The notes: generated from the sequence alone by a model not told the origin. A stretch of DNA of 64,000 nucleotides from Janthinobacterium lividum (GCF_034424625.1 NZ_CP139976.1:1860001-1924000); one strand, 5' to 3'. Positions 45,299-56,026 are shown, counted from the first letter of the stretch. Made by a program: numbers and translations.

Positions 45299-48200
45299 AT
45301 GATGCTTGGAAGAATATTTGCCCAGGCGCATGTTTATCTTGTCTTTAACCATCCCATGGTGTCCATGAACCGCGTACCGACCAGTCCCGATTTCATCGCC
45401 GATGCCTTGCAACTGATCGCCTTGCCGGCCTGCGCCTGCGATGCCTGCGGCATGGTGGTGGCCGCGAATGGCGCCTTGCAGGCCCTGCTGGGTCGGGATA
45501 TGACGGGCCGGCTGCTGGCCGACTGCTTTACGGACGCTTACCGCGCGTCGAGCACCAGCATGCTGCGCGGTACGCTTGGCGCGGCCGGGCGCGAGCGGCA
45601 CTGGGACAGCAGCCTGGAAGGGGAGGCGGGCGCCATCGCCGTGCAGGTCTGGTCGCGGCCCCTGCTGGTGGACGATGGCTTGCCCGGTGCGACCCTCGTG
45701 TTTGCCGACATCAGCGTGCAGCAGCGCGACCAGCAAGCCTTGCGCAAGACCTTGCTCGAGCAGCAGGCGATCCTGGAAAGCGCGGCCGTCGGCATCGTCT
45801 TTTCCAAGGGCGGCTTCATCGAGGAGTGCAATATCCGCGCCGCCGAGATGCTCGGCTACGCGCGCCACCAGCTGACGGGCATGCCGGGCGCGGTGCTGTA
45901 CCGCTCCGCCGAGCATTGCCGCGCCCTGGGGCTGGAAGCGGCGCCGCTGCTGTCGAAGGGCAAGCCCTACCGCACGGAACTGGAATTGCGGCGCCAGGAT
46001 GGCACCCTGTTCTGGAGCCGCCTGCACGGGCGCGCCGTCGATCCCCTCAATACGCATGACGGCACGGTCTGGATCATCGAAGACATCAGCGACCACCGGC
46101 GCGATGAAGACCAGCTGCGGCGCGCCATGCTGGAAATGCAGGCCGTGATGGATAACGCGCCCTTGGCCATCGGTTTTCAGCGCGACAAGGGCGTGCTGCG
46201 CTACAACCGGCGTTTCGCCGAATGCTTCGGTTTTGACGGCGACAGCGGCGTGGGCCTGGCCGTCGCCGACCTGTATCCGTCGCGCGCGGCGTATGACAAT
46301 GTCGTGCGCCAGGCCGCACCGCTGCTGCGGCGCGGCCTGCCGTTCCAGGGCGAGATGGAGATGCGCCGCCGCGACGGCTCCACGTTCTGGGCCCTGGCGT
46401 ATGGCTATGTGCTGAATCCCGAGAGCCAGTCCGACCGCGCGCTGCGCGACACGATCTGGCTGTTCGACGACCGCAGCGCGCAGAAGGCGGCCGAGGAGGC
46501 GACGCGCCAGCTGATGCTCGAGCAGCAGGCTATCCTCGACAATGCCTCCGTCGGCATCCTGTTTTCCCGTTCGCGCCTGATCCTGCGCTGCAATCCCCGT
46601 TTCGCCGAAATGTTCGGCTACGCGCAGGAGGAGATGACGGGCCTGCCCGCCGCCGAACTGTTTCCGTCGCCCGCCGCCTACGAGGAGTTTGGCGTACAGG
46701 CCACGCCGCTGCTGGGACAGGGCTTGCCATACGAGCAGGATGAATCGCTGTTCCGCCGCCGCGACGGCAGCCTGTTCTGGTGCCGCATCCGCGCCAAGGC
46801 CGTCGACCAGACGCACAGCGAGCAGGGCGCCATCTGGATACTGGAAGACATCACGGCCAGCCGCCAGACGCAGATGGAAGTGGCGGCCATCATGACGAAT
46901 GCCTCGGTGAGCATCCTGTATACCAAGAACCGCCTGATCACGCGCTATAACCTGGGCTTTGCCGCGATGTTCGGCTATAGCGGCGACGAGGCGCTGGGCT
47001 TGCCCGGGCGCGCGCTGTACGTGTCGCAGCAATCGTACGAGCTGCTGGGCGCGGCGGCCTTCCCCTTCCTGTCGGTGGCCAAGCCCTTCCAGACGGAAGT
47101 GGAAATGATGCGCCGCGACGGCAGCACCTTGTGGGCGCAGCTGATCGCCTATGTCGTCAATCCGGACGATCCCGCCGCCGGCACCATCTGGATCATCGAG
47201 GACCGCACGGAAGCCAAGCGCGCCGAAGAATCCCTGCGCAACGCGCTGCTGGAAAACCAGGCCATCCTGGACAGCGCCGTGCTGGGCATCTCGGTGATAG
47301 AGGGCGGCTACAATTTGCGTGCCAACAGCAAGATGGAAGAGCTGTTCGGCTATGGACCCGGTGAAATAAACGGCCTGTCGGTGCAGGCCCTGTATCCGGA
47401 CATGGCCGCGTGGAAGGTGGCGCGCGGCGAGACGGCGCGCGATTTCGATGCGGGACGCGTGCACATGTCGGAATACCAGCTGGTGCGCAAGGATGGCAGC
47501 CGCTTCTGGGCGCGCCTGTCCGGCCGGCCGTTCGACCTGGCGCATGCGCATGGCCGTTCCGTGTGGCTGGTCGACGACGTGACGGCGCGCCGCGAGGCGG
47601 CCGAGGCGGTGCGCCGCGCGCGCGACGAGCTGGAATTGCGCGTGCAGGAACGCACGGCCGAACTGGCCGGCGCCAACCTGCTGTTGCAGGGCGAGATCGT
47701 CGAGCGGCGCCAGGCCGAGGCGCGGGTGCACCACATGGCCTATCACGACAACCTGACAGGCTTGCCGAACCGCGCGTTGCTGTCGGACCGGCTGGAACGG
47801 GCCATGCTGGCCTCGCAGCGTTCCGGGCGCAAGCTGGCCGTGATGTTCATCGACCTTGACCGCTTCAAGACCATCAACGATTCGCTGGGCCACATGACGG
47901 GCGACTTGCTGCTCAAGGAAGTGGCCGCCCGGCTGTGTGGCGCCGTGCGCGCCAGCGACACGGTGGCGCGCCTGGGCGGCGACGAATTCGTCGTGCTGGT
48001 GCCGGGCATCCGCGGCAGTGACGAGGCGGCGCGCGTGGCCGAGAAGATCATCGAAGCGCTGACACCCGCCTTTCCGCTCGACGGCCATGTGCTGCACGTG
48101 ACGCCGTCGATCGGCATCTGCGTGTATCCGGACGATGGCGGCGACGTCGACGCCCTGATGCGCCATGCCGATGCGGCCATGTACCACGCCAAGGGCAACG

Positions 48201-49027
48201 GCCGCAATAACTACCAGTTCTTCACGCAGATGATGAACCAGGCGGCGGCCTTGCACTTCGACCTGGAAAGCAGCCTGCGCACGGCGCTGGCGCTGCAGCA
48301 GTTCGAACTGTTTTACCAGCCCGTCATCGATATCGCCACGCGCCGGCTGCACGGCATGGAAGTGCTGCTGCGCTGGCGCCGCCCGGGCCACGGCCTGGTG
48401 CTGCCGGACCGCTTCATTCCCATCATGGAGGAAAACGGCCTGATCGTGCCGGTGGGCGAATGGGTAATGCGCCAGGCCTGCGAGCAAAGCATGGCCTGGC
48501 AGCGCCAGGGCTTGCAGCCGGTGCCCTTGGCGGTGAATCTGTCGCCGCGCCAGTTTATGCACAAGGGCCTGGTGGCGGCGATTGGCGCCGTGGTGCGGGA
48601 AACGGGCATCGACCCGGCGCTGCTGGAATTCGAGATCACCGAGACGGCGCTGATGCAGCACGGCGAGCATACGCTGGAGATTTTGCGCCAGATCAATGGC
48701 ATGGGCTTGCGCCTGTCGATCGATGATTTCGGCACCGGCTATTCCAGCCTGGCCTACCTGAAGCGGTTCCCCGTGAAGAAGGTCAAGATCGACCGCGCCT
48801 TCATCAAGGACCTGGAGCACAGCGGGGAAGACCGCGCCATCGTGGCGGCCATCATCGCGCTGGCCGACAGCCTGCAATTGTCGGCCGTGGCCGAGGGCGT
48901 GGAGACGGAAGAGCAGTTCGCCCTGCTGCAGGCGAACGGCTGCCGCTATGCGCAGGGCTATCTGTTTTCCGCGCCAGTGCCTGCCGTGAACGCGCAGGCC
49001 TTGCTGGAGCGGATAGCCGTTAGCTAG
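45299..49027 (+). CDS. Six-PAS GGDEF/EAL cyclic-di-GMP protein
   Basis: A 1242-residue cytoplasmic protein without membrane segments. Six PAS-like modules follow one another, at about residues 25-140, 150-265, 275-395, 405-515, 520-640 and 655-770 (each with a form of [11 protein letters not shown]... then [10 protein letters not shown]). A coiled coil ([20 protein letters not shown]) links them to a GGDEF domain with the intact active site RLGGDEF (about residue 893) and an inhibitory site RASD placed five residues before it. A C-terminal EAL domain follows, in which the signature reads EVL (about residue 1020); other catalytic segments ([36 protein letters not shown]) are intact. It is probably a sensor that can make and degrade c-di-GMP. 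The start is uncertain (45299, 45356 or 45365). Confidence 0.92.
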   Translation: MMLGRIFAQAHVYLVFNHPMVSMNRVPTSPDFIADALQLIALPACACDACGMVVAANGALQALLGRDMTGRLLADCFTDAYRASSTSMLRGTLGAAGRERHWDSSLEGEAGAIAVQVWSRPLLVDDGLPGATLVFADISVQQRDQQALRKTLLEQQAILESAAVGIVFSKGGFIEECNIRAAEMLGYARHQLTGMPGAVLYRSAEHCRALGLEAAPLLSKGKPYRTELELRRQDGTLFWSRLHGRAVDPLNTHDGTVWIIEDISDHRRDEDQLRRAMLEMQAVMDNAPLAIGFQRDKGVLRYNRRFAECFGFDGDSGVGLAVADLYPSRAAYDNVVRQAAPLLRRGLPFQGEMEMRRRDGSTFWALAYGYVLNPESQSDRALRDTIWLFDDRSAQKAAEEATRQLMLEQQAILDNASVGILFSRSRLILRCNPRFAEMFGYAQEEMTGLPAAELFPSPAAYEEFGVQATPLLGQGLPYEQDESLFRRRDGSLFWCRIRAKAVDQTHSEQGAIWILEDITASRQTQMEVAAIMTNASVSILYTKNRLITRYNLGFAAMFGYSGDEALGLPGRALYVSQQSYELLGAAAFPFLSVAKPFQTEVEMMRRDGSTLWAQLIAYVVNPDDPAAGTIWIIEDRTEAKRAEESLRNALLENQAILDSAVLGISVIEGGYNLRANSKMEELFGYGPGEINGLSVQALYPDMAAWKVARGETARDFDAGRVHMSEYQLVRKDGSRFWARLSGRPFDLAHAHGRSVWLVDDVTARREAAEAVRRARDELELRVQERTAELAGANLLLQGEIVERRQAEARVHHMAYHDNLTGLPNRALLSDRLERAMLASQRSGRKLAVMFIDLDRFKTINDSLGHMTGDLLLKEVAARLCGAVRASDTVARLGGDEFVVLVPGIRGSDEAARVAEKIIEALTPAFPLDGHVLHVTPSIGICVYPDDGGDVDALMRHADAAMYHAKGNGRNNYQFFTQMMNQAAALHFDLESSLRTALALQQFELFYQPVIDIATRRLHGMEVLLRWRRPGHGLVLPDRFIPIMEENGLIVPVGEWVMRQACEQSMAWQRQGLQPVPLAVNLSPRQFMHKGLVAAIGAVVRETGIDPALLEFEITETALMQHGEHTLEILRQINGMGLRLSIDDFGTGYSSLAYLKRFPVKKVKIDRAFIKDLEHSGEDRAIVAAIIALADSLQLSAVAEGVETEEQFALLQANGCRYAQGYLFSAPVPAVNAQALLERIAVS

Positions 49028-49788
49028 TCAATCGTCGCCACGACTGGCGCATGGTCGGACGGCTGTTCCCACTTGCGCGGTACGCGGTCGATGACGCACG
49101 CCGTGCAGCGGGCGGCGAGGGCGGGCGAGAGCAGGATGTGGTCGATGCGCAGGCCCTTGTTCAGGCGGAAGCCCAGCTGGCGGTAATCCCACCAGCTGAA
49201 CGATTTGTCCGCCTGCTCGAACAGGCGGAAAGCATCCGTCAGGCCGATGTCGAACAGGCGCTGCAGGGCGGCGCGTTCCTTGTCCGACACCAGTACCTGG
49301 CCTTCCCAGGCGACAGGGTCATGCACGTCGCGGTCGTCGGGCGCGATATTGTAGTCGCCGACGACGGCCAGTTGCGGGTGCTGCTGCGCTTCTTCGGCCA
49401 GCCAGTCGTGCAGGGCGGCCAGCCAGCCCAGCTTGTATTCGTACTTGTCCGAGTCGACGCTCTGGCCGTTCGGCACGTAGGCGCAGACGACGCGCACGCC
49501 ACCGATGGTGGCGGCCAGGATGCGCTGCTGCGCGTCTTCATAGCGCGGGTTGTTCTTCACCACGTCGGTGATCGGCAGCTTCGACAGGATGGCCACGCCG
49601 TTATACGTTTTCTGGCCGCTGAAGACCACCTGGTAGCCGGCCGCCTCGATCTCGGCGACGGGGAACTTGTCGTCCGTCAGTTTGGTCTCTTGCAGGCAGA
49701 GTATGTCGACCGGGTTGTCTGTCAGCCACTGCAGCACTTGCGGCAGGCGCACTTTGAGCGAGTTGACGTTCCAGGTGGCGAGTTTCAT
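49024..49788 (-). CDS. xthA: Exodeoxyribonuclease III
   Basis: A 254-residue enzyme of the AP endonuclease/exonuclease III family that acts in base-excision repair. The motifs are complete: [28 protein letters not shown] with the metal-binding Glu, GDYNIAP with catalytic Asp-Asn, LRIDHILLS, and [10 protein letters not shown]. Its 3' end overlaps the convergent GGDEF/EAL gene by four bases. Confidence 0.96.
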   Translation of the reverse strand: MKLATWNVNSLKVRLPQVLQWLTDNPVDILCLQETKLTDDKFPVAEIEAAGYQVVFSGQKTYNGVAILSKLPITDVVKNNPRYEDAQQRILAATIGGVRVVCAYVPNGQSVDSDKYEYKLGWLAALHDWLAEEAQQHPQLAVVGDYNIAPDDRDVHDPVAWEGQVLVSDKERAALQRLFDIGLTDAFRLFEQADKSFSWWDYRQLGFRLNKGLRIDHILLSPALAARCTACVIDRVPRKWEQPSDHAPVVATID

Positions 49789-50357
49789 GGGAAAAATCCT
49801 TGCTTGAATGGGTATCGTTAGGCGCGAATCTTACCGCATGCGTGTCGATGACGTCTTGCGCCGCTTGCCGGGTAGGAGCTTTATTTGCTGGCAGGGAAAA
49901 AGAGTACAAATAAAGTATTTATACTTAACCAATCGTGGCGCATGAATATTATGTTTTTGTGTATCATTGATCAACCCCTATGTTTGATTTGGCATAAGTG
50001 GCTGGCGTGGCAGGATGCGTCTCGCTGATTAACGCGACAAAGGTGTAAAGTTTCTCGCTAAAACGCGATAAAAACTACTAAAATGGCACCGTGTAACAAC
50101 TGTGTCACACAGCTTTGTTACGGCCAAGTTGGCAACCAGACAGGAAGCAGTTGTAATTAGTTGTAATTGCTATTCCGATTACATGACCACTGTGCCGGGG
50201 ACGGAGTGTCAATTCCGTCCCTGGCGCCGCCAGACTTGTTATATAAATTGCAGTACTATATCTATGAGACTGTTTTGCGACATCAATAGATGGTACTATT
50301 TTGAAATGTTGCAGTTTTAATAGTGAGACTTGCGCGTAGCATTTGCAAAGGAAGAAA
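49789..50357. other. 569-bp spacer with two dyads
   Basis: AT-rich DNA between divergent xthA and the hypothetical gene at 50358. It contains an inverted repeat AAGTAT-TT-ATACTT (49913-49926) and a long stem at 50093-50121, in which GTAACAA and TTGTTAC enclose CTGTGTCACACAG, without a T run. Small frames here (for example 50102-50320) show no protein-like features. No RNA gene could be identified. Confidence 0.45.
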
Positions 50358-50729
50358 ATGCGAACTGCATTTGAAGCGTGGGCGCAGCGTGACGGCCACA
50401 TTGTGCGGCGAAGAGAAGACAAACCGGATGAGTACCTGATTTTCGAGACCCAGCGCCGCTGGGTTATCTGGCAGGCTGCTCTGACGCATGGCAAGACGGC
50501 TGCCAAGCCGCGCGTGAGCGCTGCCGAAAAGGCGGCGAAAGCCCAGCGCGCGCTGGAAATGTCTTCCGATGAAGCGACCGTGCGCAACAAGGTGCTCAAT
50601 GAAGTGCTCGACGCCTTCAGCGGCGCCGATGGCGCGGCCGGCATGGAAGGCATACTGAAAGTGATCCAGGGCCTGAAGCAGAAGCAGAAGGCACTGGCCG
50701 ACGACAAGAGCGAAGATTCAACGGCTTGA
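50358..50729 (+). CDS. Hypothetical protein
   Basis: A 123-residue cytoplasmic protein of unknown family. It starts MRTAFEAWAQRDGHIVRRRE, contains a compact segment EYLIFETQRRWVIWQAALTH and continues into an Ala/Lys-rich helical region (VSAAEKAAKAQRALEMSSDE) and a basic, Lys/Gln-rich C-terminus. An AAGGAAG ribosome site seven bases before the ATG at 50358 supports a real gene. It is followed by a DUF1653 gene after 10 bp, so the two are probably co-transcribed. Confidence 0.68.
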   Translation: MRTAFEAWAQRDGHIVRRREDKPDEYLIFETQRRWVIWQAALTHGKTAAKPRVSAAEKAAKAQRALEMSSDEATVRNKVLNEVLDAFSGADGAAGMEGILKVIQGLKQKQKALADDKSEDSTA

Positions 50730-50739
50730 GGGGACGGCG

Positions 50740-50928
50740 ATGCGTTATCGGCACTACAAGGGCGGCATTTACGAACTGGTGTGCGAAGCCACGCTGGAAG
50801 CGGATCTGACGCCGATGATCGTCTATCGCGCCGCCGACGGTTCCATCTGGACCCGGCCGAAGGACGTATTCTTTCAACTGATCGAAGTCGAAGGCGTCAT
50901 GGTCCAGCGTTTCGCTCCCATCAACTGA
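50740..50928 (+). CDS. DUF1653 domain protein
   Basis: A 62-residue protein ([20 protein letters not shown] ... [20 protein letters not shown]) that matches the short DUF1653 family. The family consists of small beta-rich proteins of unknown function found in many proteobacteria. It lies 10 bp after the hypothetical gene and upstream of creA. Confidence 0.82.
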   Translation: MRYRHYKGGIYELVCEATLEADLTPMIVYRAADGSIWTRPKDVFFQLIEVEGVMVQRFAPIN

Positions 50929-50960
50929 TGGCCGCCTGCGTGCGTGCCCAGGATACTTTC

Positions 50961-51431
50961 ATGCGTAAATTGCTGCCTGCCGCTTTGGTGCTGGGCTTTG
51001 CCTGCGCCGCGGCGCACGCCGAAACCATCGGTTCGGTCGACACGGTGTTCAAACTGATCGGCCCTGACCACAAGATCGTCGTCGAAGCGTATGACGACCC
51101 GCGCGTCGCTGGCGTCAGCTGCTATCTGTCGCGCGCCAAGACGGGCGGCATCAAGGGCGCCGTCGGCCTGGCCGAAGACAAGGCCGATGCGGCCGTGGCG
51201 TGCCGCCAGGTGGGGCCGCTGCAATTCAAGGGCAAGCTGCCACGCCAGGAAGAAGTGTTTACCGAGCGAGCCTCGATCTTCTTCAAGCATGTGCGCGTCG
51301 TGCGCATGGTCGACAGCAAGCGCAATGCGCTGGTCTACCTCGTGTATTCCGACCGCCTGATCGATGGCAGTCCGAAAAACAGCGTCACCGCCGTCGCCGT
51401 GCCCGGCGACCAGCCGATTCCCGTCCGTTAA
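50961..51431 (+). CDS. creA: CreA family exported protein
   Basis: A 156-residue protein with a signal peptide ([20 protein letters not shown]) and the CreA domain ([60 protein letters not shown]). Two conserved Cys residues (SCYLSR and AVACRQ) could form a disulfide. The molecular function of CreA is not known. It is followed 11 bp later by a lipoprotein gene on the same strand. Confidence 0.9.
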   Translation: MRKLLPAALVLGFACAAAHAETIGSVDTVFKLIGPDHKIVVEAYDDPRVAGVSCYLSRAKTGGIKGAVGLAEDKADAAVACRQVGPLQFKGKLPRQEEVFTERASIFFKHVRVVRMVDSKRNALVYLVYSDRLIDGSPKNSVTAVAVPGDQPIPVR

Positions 51432-51442
51432 GCGAGTTTCCC

Positions 51443-51967
51443 ATGCGCGTGCCGCTGTCTGTCCCCTTTGCCGCCGGGACGCTGCTGTTTGGCCTGGGCG
51501 GCTGCGCCACCCTGACTGGCAACACTGAGCAGATGGTGTTGGTGCAAACCATCCAGGACAACCGCGAACTGACGGGCGCCGGCTGCATCCTCAGCAACGA
51601 CGTGGGCAAGTGGTTCGTCACCACGCCCGGGCGCATCACCATCCGCAAGAGCCAGGAACCGTTGAAGGTCGACTGCCGCAAGCACGGTTCGCCCGCCATC
51701 GCGACGGACGACCATATCGACCCCAAGCTCAATGGCAGCGTCTGGGGCAATGTCATCCTGACCCTGGGCGTCGGCTATTTCGTCGACCGCAACACGGGCG
51801 CCGGCTTTGACTACCCATCGATCCTGACCATCGTCATGCAGGACCCCGCGCGCCTGGCGCCGCCGCCCGCGCCCGTCGCCGCGAAGCCGCAGCCGGCCGC
51901 CGTGCCGGAAACGGTGGTGCAGCCGAAGGTGGCGCCGTCGCCCTTGCCCAATCCCGTCGTCTACTGA
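51443..51967 (+). CDS. Putative lipoprotein
   Basis: A 174-residue protein with a lipoprotein signal (AGTLLFGLGGC, lipobox LGGC). The mature part has a beta-rich domain (VQTIQDNRELTGAGCILSND, TTPGRITIRKSQEPLKVDCR) with two further Cys, a hydrophobic glycine-rich stretch (GSVWGNVILTLGVGYFVDRN) and a Pro-rich C-terminal tail. I do not recognise a named family. It is probably anchored in the outer membrane. Confidence 0.75.
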   Translation: MRVPLSVPFAAGTLLFGLGGCATLTGNTEQMVLVQTIQDNRELTGAGCILSNDVGKWFVTTPGRITIRKSQEPLKVDCRKHGSPAIATDDHIDPKLNGSVWGNVILTLGVGYFVDRNTGAGFDYPSILTIVMQDPARLAPPPAPVAAKPQPAAVPETVVQPKVAPSPLPNPVVY

Positions 51968-51980
51968 TTCAACTGCACAT

Positions 51981-52016
51981 AAAAAAGCCGCCAGGGTCAG
52001 TGATCGTGGCGGCTGT
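51981..52016. terminator. Terminator between the lipoprotein gene and pepA
   Basis: GCCGCCA (51987-51993) pairs with TGGCGGC (52007-52013). The run of six A before the stem gives a good T tract on the minus strand, so it suits pepA best; on the plus strand the T run is weak. Confidence 0.7.
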
Positions 52017-52029
52017 CTTCTTGCGTAAC

Positions 52030-52153
52030 GACGCCTGACAAAACCGTAGCGAGCGGGAGCTAGTGGTGGCCGAGAAGCGCAGCTGTACTTTATGTACAGC
52101 GAGCATCGCCGGCCGCCAATAGCCCCGCGCAGTAGGTGTGGTCTGGCGTTCTC
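52030..52153 (-). repeat. Structured 3'-UTR repeat, copy 2 (after pepA)
   Basis: Read on the minus strand it begins at the base after the pepA stop codon and ends before the terminator at 51981-52016. The central hairpin GCTGTAC-ATAAA-GTACAGC (52082-52100) differs from copy 1 by two compensatory pair changes (G-C for A-T, and A-T for G-C). The ends pair through ACGCC (52031-52035 on the plus strand) and GGCGT (52145-52149). It shares a 19-base block (52038-52056) with copy 1. Confidence 0.8.
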
Positions 52154-53647
52154 TTACACGCGGTTGATCAGGAACGTCGTCAGCAGTGGGACTGGACGGC
52201 CGGTCGCGCCTTTTGCGCCGCCCGATTTCCATGCCGTGCCGGCGATGTCCAGATGCGCCCAGGTGTACTTCTTGGTGAAGTTTTCCAGGAAGGCCGCTGC
52301 CGTCACCGAACCGCCGCCTGGCGTGCCGATGTTGGCCAGGTCGGCGAAGTTCGACTTCAGCTGCTCGTTGTACGCCTCTTCGATCGGCATGCGCCATGCC
52401 GTGTCGCTCGACTGTTTGCCCGCTGCCAGCAATTCATTGGCCAGCTGGTCATGCGCCGCATCGCTGCGCGTAAACAGGCCGCTGTTGTGGTGGCCCAGGG
52501 CCACGACGCAAGCGCCCGTCAGGGTGGCGATATCGACCACGGCTGCCGGCTTGAAGCGTTCGGCGTAGGTCAGCGCGTCGCACAGCACCAGACGGCCTTC
52601 GGCGTCCGTGTTCAGCACTTCGATGGTCAGGCCGTTCATGGAAGTGACGATGTCGCCCGGCTTGGTGGCACGGCCCGACGGCATGTTTTCGCACGCGGCG
52701 ATGATGCCGATGACGTTCAGCTTCAGGTTCATTTCGCCGATGGCGCGGAAGGTGCCCAGGACGGAGGCGGCGCCGCACATGTCGTACTTCATTTCATCCA
52801 TGCCAGGACCGGCCTTGATCGAAATGCCGCCCGTGTCGAAGGTGATACCTTTGCCGACCAGGACGACTGGCGCATCCTTGGCCTTGCCGCCCATGTGTTT
52901 CAGGACGATGAACTTCGGCGGCTGCTCGCTGCCGTTGGTGACGGACAGGAAGCTGCCCATTTTCAGCGCTTCGAGCTGTTTGCGGTCCAGCACTTCGACT
53001 TCGAACTTGTAATCCTTGGCCAGCTGCTTGGCCGTGTTGGCCAGGTAGGTCGGATTGGCGATGTTTGCCGGCAGGTCGCCCAGGTTGCGCGTCAGGTCGG
53101 AACCGTTGGCGATGGCGATGGCTTGCGCCAGCGCGCCGCGCGTGGCGGCCGTTGCAGGAGCAGCCAGGACGATCTTGCGCACGCCTGCTGGCGCCGGATC
53201 TTTTTTGCTTTTTTGCGAGTCGCAGCGGTATTGGCTGTCATGTGCGGCTTGCACCACGCAACGGATTGCCCAATTTACGTCGCGCTCTTTCACTTCAGCC
53301 AGCGGTAATGCGATAATGGCGTCCGCAGCGCCCAGCGAGCCGAAGGCCTTCAGTGCGGCTTGTACGCCGGTCGTGAAGCTTTTTTCGCTGACAGTGTCAT
53401 CGCTGCCCATGCCTACCAGCAGAACACGTTCGGCGGCGACGCCATCGACTGCGCGCAGCAGCAAGGTGCTGCCAGGCTTGCCGCTGATGTCGCCGGACTT
53501 CAGCGCAGCCGAAATCGCACCCTTGCTGTCCAGCGATTTTGCCGCTGGCGACAGTTTTTTGTTTTCGAATACCGCAACCGCGATGCATCCGCTTTTGGCC
53601 GTGCCGAGGGTGCTCTTGGTATCGAATGCTTTTATGCTAAAGTCCAT
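52154..53647 (-). CDS. pepA: Leucyl aminopeptidase
   Basis: A 497-residue member of peptidase family M17, a cytoplasmic hexameric metallo-aminopeptidase that trims N-terminal Leu and other residues; some homologues also bind DNA. The family signature NTDAEGRL is present, together with the metal-binding segments [19 protein letters not shown] and [11 protein letters not shown]. The Met at 53647 ([10 protein letters not shown]) is preferred over 53665 because GGAG lies nine bases upstream. It is divergent from lptF with only 67 bp between them, a conserved proteobacterial arrangement. Confidence 0.97.
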   Translation of the reverse strand: MDFSIKAFDTKSTLGTAKSGCIAVAVFENKKLSPAAKSLDSKGAISAALKSGDISGKPGSTLLLRAVDGVAAERVLLVGMGSDDTVSEKSFTTGVQAALKAFGSLGAADAIIALPLAEVKERDVNWAIRCVVQAAHDSQYRCDSQKSKKDPAPAGVRKIVLAAPATAATRGALAQAIAIANGSDLTRNLGDLPANIANPTYLANTAKQLAKDYKFEVEVLDRKQLEALKMGSFLSVTNGSEQPPKFIVLKHMGGKAKDAPVVLVGKGITFDTGGISIKAGPGMDEMKYDMCGAASVLGTFRAIGEMNLKLNVIGIIAACENMPSGRATKPGDIVTSMNGLTIEVLNTDAEGRLVLCDALTYAERFKPAAVVDIATLTGACVVALGHHNSGLFTRSDAAHDQLANELLAAGKQSSDTAWRMPIEEAYNEQLKSNFADLANIGTPGGGSVTAAAFLENFTKKYTWAHLDIAGTAWKSGGAKGATGRPVPLLTTFLINRV

Positions 53648-53670
53648 TTGGTTCTCCGTTTTCATTTACT

Positions 53671-53684
53671 AGTAACGTGTTACT
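53671..53684. promoter_or_regulatory. Inverted repeat in the pepA/lptF divergent promoter
   Basis: AGTAAC-GT-GTTACT, with perfect 6-bp arms, sits in the 67-bp divergent spacer between pepA and lptF. It is a candidate operator; the binding protein is unknown. Confidence 0.45.
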
Positions 53685-53714
53685 CAACTAACTGATCCGA
53701 ATTATAAACTCCGA

Positions 53715-54860
53715 ATGATCTTTCAACGCGCCCTTCGACGTGAATTGGCTAGTGCCGCCGGGGCCACCTTCACAGTTTTGTTCAGCATCCTGCTCACCTG
53801 GATGCTGATCGGTATTCTCGGCAAGGCGGCGGGCGGCAAGATTGCGTCGTCCGACGTCATGTCGCTGATGGTTTTTTCCGCCCTGATGCAGCTGCCCACC
53901 ATCATCATCCTCACCGGATTCATTTCGGTGCTGATGGTCGTCACCCGCAGCTACAAGGAGTCGGAGATGGTGGTGTGGTTCGCCTCCGGCCTGAGCCTGT
54001 CGCGCTGGATCTGGCCCGTGCTCAGCTTCGGCCTGCCGCTGGTGCTGGCCACCGGCATCCTGAGCCTGTACGCCACGCCGTGGGCGCAAAAGAAAAGCGA
54101 TGAATATGTGGCGCGCTTTGAAAAGCGCGAAGACCTGCAGAAAGTCACGCCGGGCCAGTTCCGCGAATCGGCCGGCAGCAACCGCATCTTCTTCGTCGAG
54201 GGCGTCAGCGGCGAGAAGACGGTGGTGCAAAACGTCTTCGTCAATACCGTCGATGAAAAAGGCAGCGCCGTCGTCGTCGTCGCCAAGGAAGGCGTGATCA
54301 ATACCGACGCCAAGGGTGAACGCTTCCTGGTGCTCAAGAGCGGCCGCCGCTACCAGGGCGTGCCGACGCAGGCGGACTTCCAGACCATGGAGTTCGAACA
54401 GTACATCATGCGCATCGAGAGCAAGCAGCAGGAACTGGGCGCGGAACTGGGCGTGCGCGCCATGAGCACCATGGCGCTCATCGCCGATCCGAATCCGTAT
54501 ACCATGGCCGAATTGCTGTGGCGGGTCAGCGCGCCTCTGATCGGCCTGATGCTGATCCTGCTGGCCATTCCGCTGGGCTTTGTCAATCCGCGTGCCGGCA
54601 GTTCGACCAACCTGATCATCGCCCTGCTGATTTTCTTTACGTACAGCAACCTGATCAAGGTCATCGAAGCGAGCGTGAAGCAGGGCCGCCTGACCTTTGG
54701 CCTGGCCTGGTGGCCGCTGCACCTGCTGGCGGCGCTGGCCGTGGTGGCGCTGTTTGCGTGGCGCCTGAATGTGAACCACCGCTATCATCCGCTGGTCCTG
54801 CTGGCGGCTTTCAAGCGCGCGCGCCGCGCCGGCAATACAAGTAAAGCGGCATCGAAATGA
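53715..54860 (+). CDS. lptF: LPS export permease LptF
   Basis: A 381-residue inner-membrane protein of the YjgP/YjgQ family. There are three membrane helices at each end (IFQRALRRELASAAGATFTV ..., LLWRVSAPLIGLMLILLAIP ...) and a periplasmic beta-jellyroll in between (about 130-260). With LptG and the LptB ATPase it extracts lipopolysaccharide from the inner membrane. Its stop overlaps the lptG start by four bases. Confidence 0.96.
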   Translation: MIFQRALRRELASAAGATFTVLFSILLTWMLIGILGKAAGGKIASSDVMSLMVFSALMQLPTIIILTGFISVLMVVTRSYKESEMVVWFASGLSLSRWIWPVLSFGLPLVLATGILSLYATPWAQKKSDEYVARFEKREDLQKVTPGQFRESAGSNRIFFVEGVSGEKTVVQNVFVNTVDEKGSAVVVVAKEGVINTDAKGERFLVLKSGRRYQGVPTQADFQTMEFEQYIMRIESKQQELGAELGVRAMSTMALIADPNPYTMAELLWRVSAPLIGLMLILLAIPLGFVNPRAGSSTNLIIALLIFFTYSNLIKVIEASVKQGRLTFGLAWWPLHLLAALAVVALFAWRLNVNHRYHPLVLLAAFKRARRAGNTSKAASK

Positions 54861-56026
54861 AGATTTTACAGCGCTATTTTGCGGTCTCAATATTCCAGGC
54901 GGTGCTGTTCGTGCTGCTGGCCTTCCTGGCACTGCAAGCCTTCATCGACCTGACGGGCGAGCTGCCCAAGGTGGGCCGCAACGGCTACACCATCCAGTAT
55001 GCCTTCCTGTACGTGCTGGTGCTGGTGCCGGGGCACGTGTACGAGGTGATGCCGATCGCGGCGCTGATCGGCACCATCTACACGATGGCGCAGTTTGCCG
55101 CCAGCTCCGAATTTACCATCATGCGCGCATCGAGCATGTCGACGGCGATGGCGGCCGGTTTCCTGTTCCGCATCGGTATCGTCTTCGTCGTCATCACCTT
55201 CATCTTCGGCGAGTTGATCACGCCGCGCACGGAACCGCTGGCCGAACGCCTCAAGCTGACCTCGCGCGGCGCGGCCGTGTCGAGCGAATTTCGCTCGGGC
55301 CTGTGGACCAAGGACATGGTCAAGAGCGATGGCCTGACGGGCACCGTCACCGGTTCGCGCTTTTTCAATGTCGGCGAAGCGCGTCCGGACGGCCAGCTGA
55401 AAAACGTCAAGCTGTATGAATTCGACACCGATATGCGTTTGCGCACCCTGACCGTGGCCAAGGGTGCGACGTATCGGGGCAATAATATCTGGCGCCTGAC
55501 CGATGTGACGGAAACCTCGTTCTCGAACAGCGCGGCCACGTCGCCCGGCTTCGAGCCGAAGCTGTCGAACTACTATGGGCAGGAAACGAGCCTGGTGCAC
55601 ACGGTGCAAAGCGCCAGCAAGGACATGACGTCGGAAGTGACGCCGAAGATCCTGACGGTGTCGGCTTCCGATCCCGAGCGCATGTCGGCCAGCGAACTGG
55701 CCGTGTACACGCGCCACCTGGCCGAGAACAAGCAGGAAACCGAGCGTTTCCGCATCGCCTTCTGGAAAAAGCTGATCGATCCGCTGGCCATTTTCGTGTT
55801 GATGGCGCTGGCGCTGCCGTTCGCCTATATGCATACGCGCAGCGGCGGCATCAGCCTGAAGATCTTCATCGGCATCATGATCGGCGTGAGCTTCATGCTG
55901 GTCAACACCCTGTTCTCGCATCTGGGGCTGCTCAGCACCTGGCCGGCCTTCCTGACGGCGGTGGCGCCGAGCGCGCTGTATCTGCTGCTGGCGCTGGGCG
56001 CCCTGTGGTGGGTGGAGCGGCACTGA
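54857..56026 (+). CDS. lptG: LPS export permease LptG
   Basis: A 389-residue partner of LptF with the same layout: N-terminal helices (MKILQRYFAVSIFQAVLFVL ... HVYEVMPIAALIGTIYTMAQ), a periplasmic domain (about 120-290) and C-terminal helices (WKKLIDPLAIFVLMALALPF). The cytoplasmic-side coupling segment EFTIMRASSMS is typical of the family. It overlaps lptF upstream (ATGA). Downstream, its TGA shares a base with the ATG of a CbiX-like gene, which couples a siroheme-type gene to the LPS exporter operon. Confidence 0.96.
   Translation: MKILQRYFAVSIFQAVLFVLLAFLALQAFIDLTGELPKVGRNGYTIQYAFLYVLVLVPGHVYEVMPIAALIGTIYTMAQFAASSEFTIMRASSMSTAMAAGFLFRIGIVFVVITFIFGELITPRTEPLAERLKLTSRGAAVSSEFRSGLWTKDMVKSDGLTGTVTGSRFFNVGEARPDGQLKNVKLYEFDTDMRLRTLTVAKGATYRGNNIWRLTDVTETSFSNSAATSPGFEPKLSNYYGQETSLVHTVQSASKDMTSEVTPKILTVSASDPERMSASELAVYTRHLAENKQETERFRIAFWKKLIDPLAIFVLMALALPFAYMHTRSGGISLKIFIGIMIGVSFMLVNTLFSHLGLLSTWPAFLTAVAPSALYLLLALGALWWVERH

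Noticed and set aside
45281..48877. A 1198-codon open frame on the minus strand opposite the GGDEF/EAL gene
   Set aside because: Same cause; the plus-strand frame has intact GGDEF, EAL and PAS motifs, and the antisense protein has only low-complexity Arg/Gln/His-rich sequence.
50102..50320. 72-codon open frame upstream of the hypothetical gene
   Set aside because: It covers the stem at 50093-50121, has no good ribosome site and encodes a Cys/Trp-rich sequence without recognisable features.
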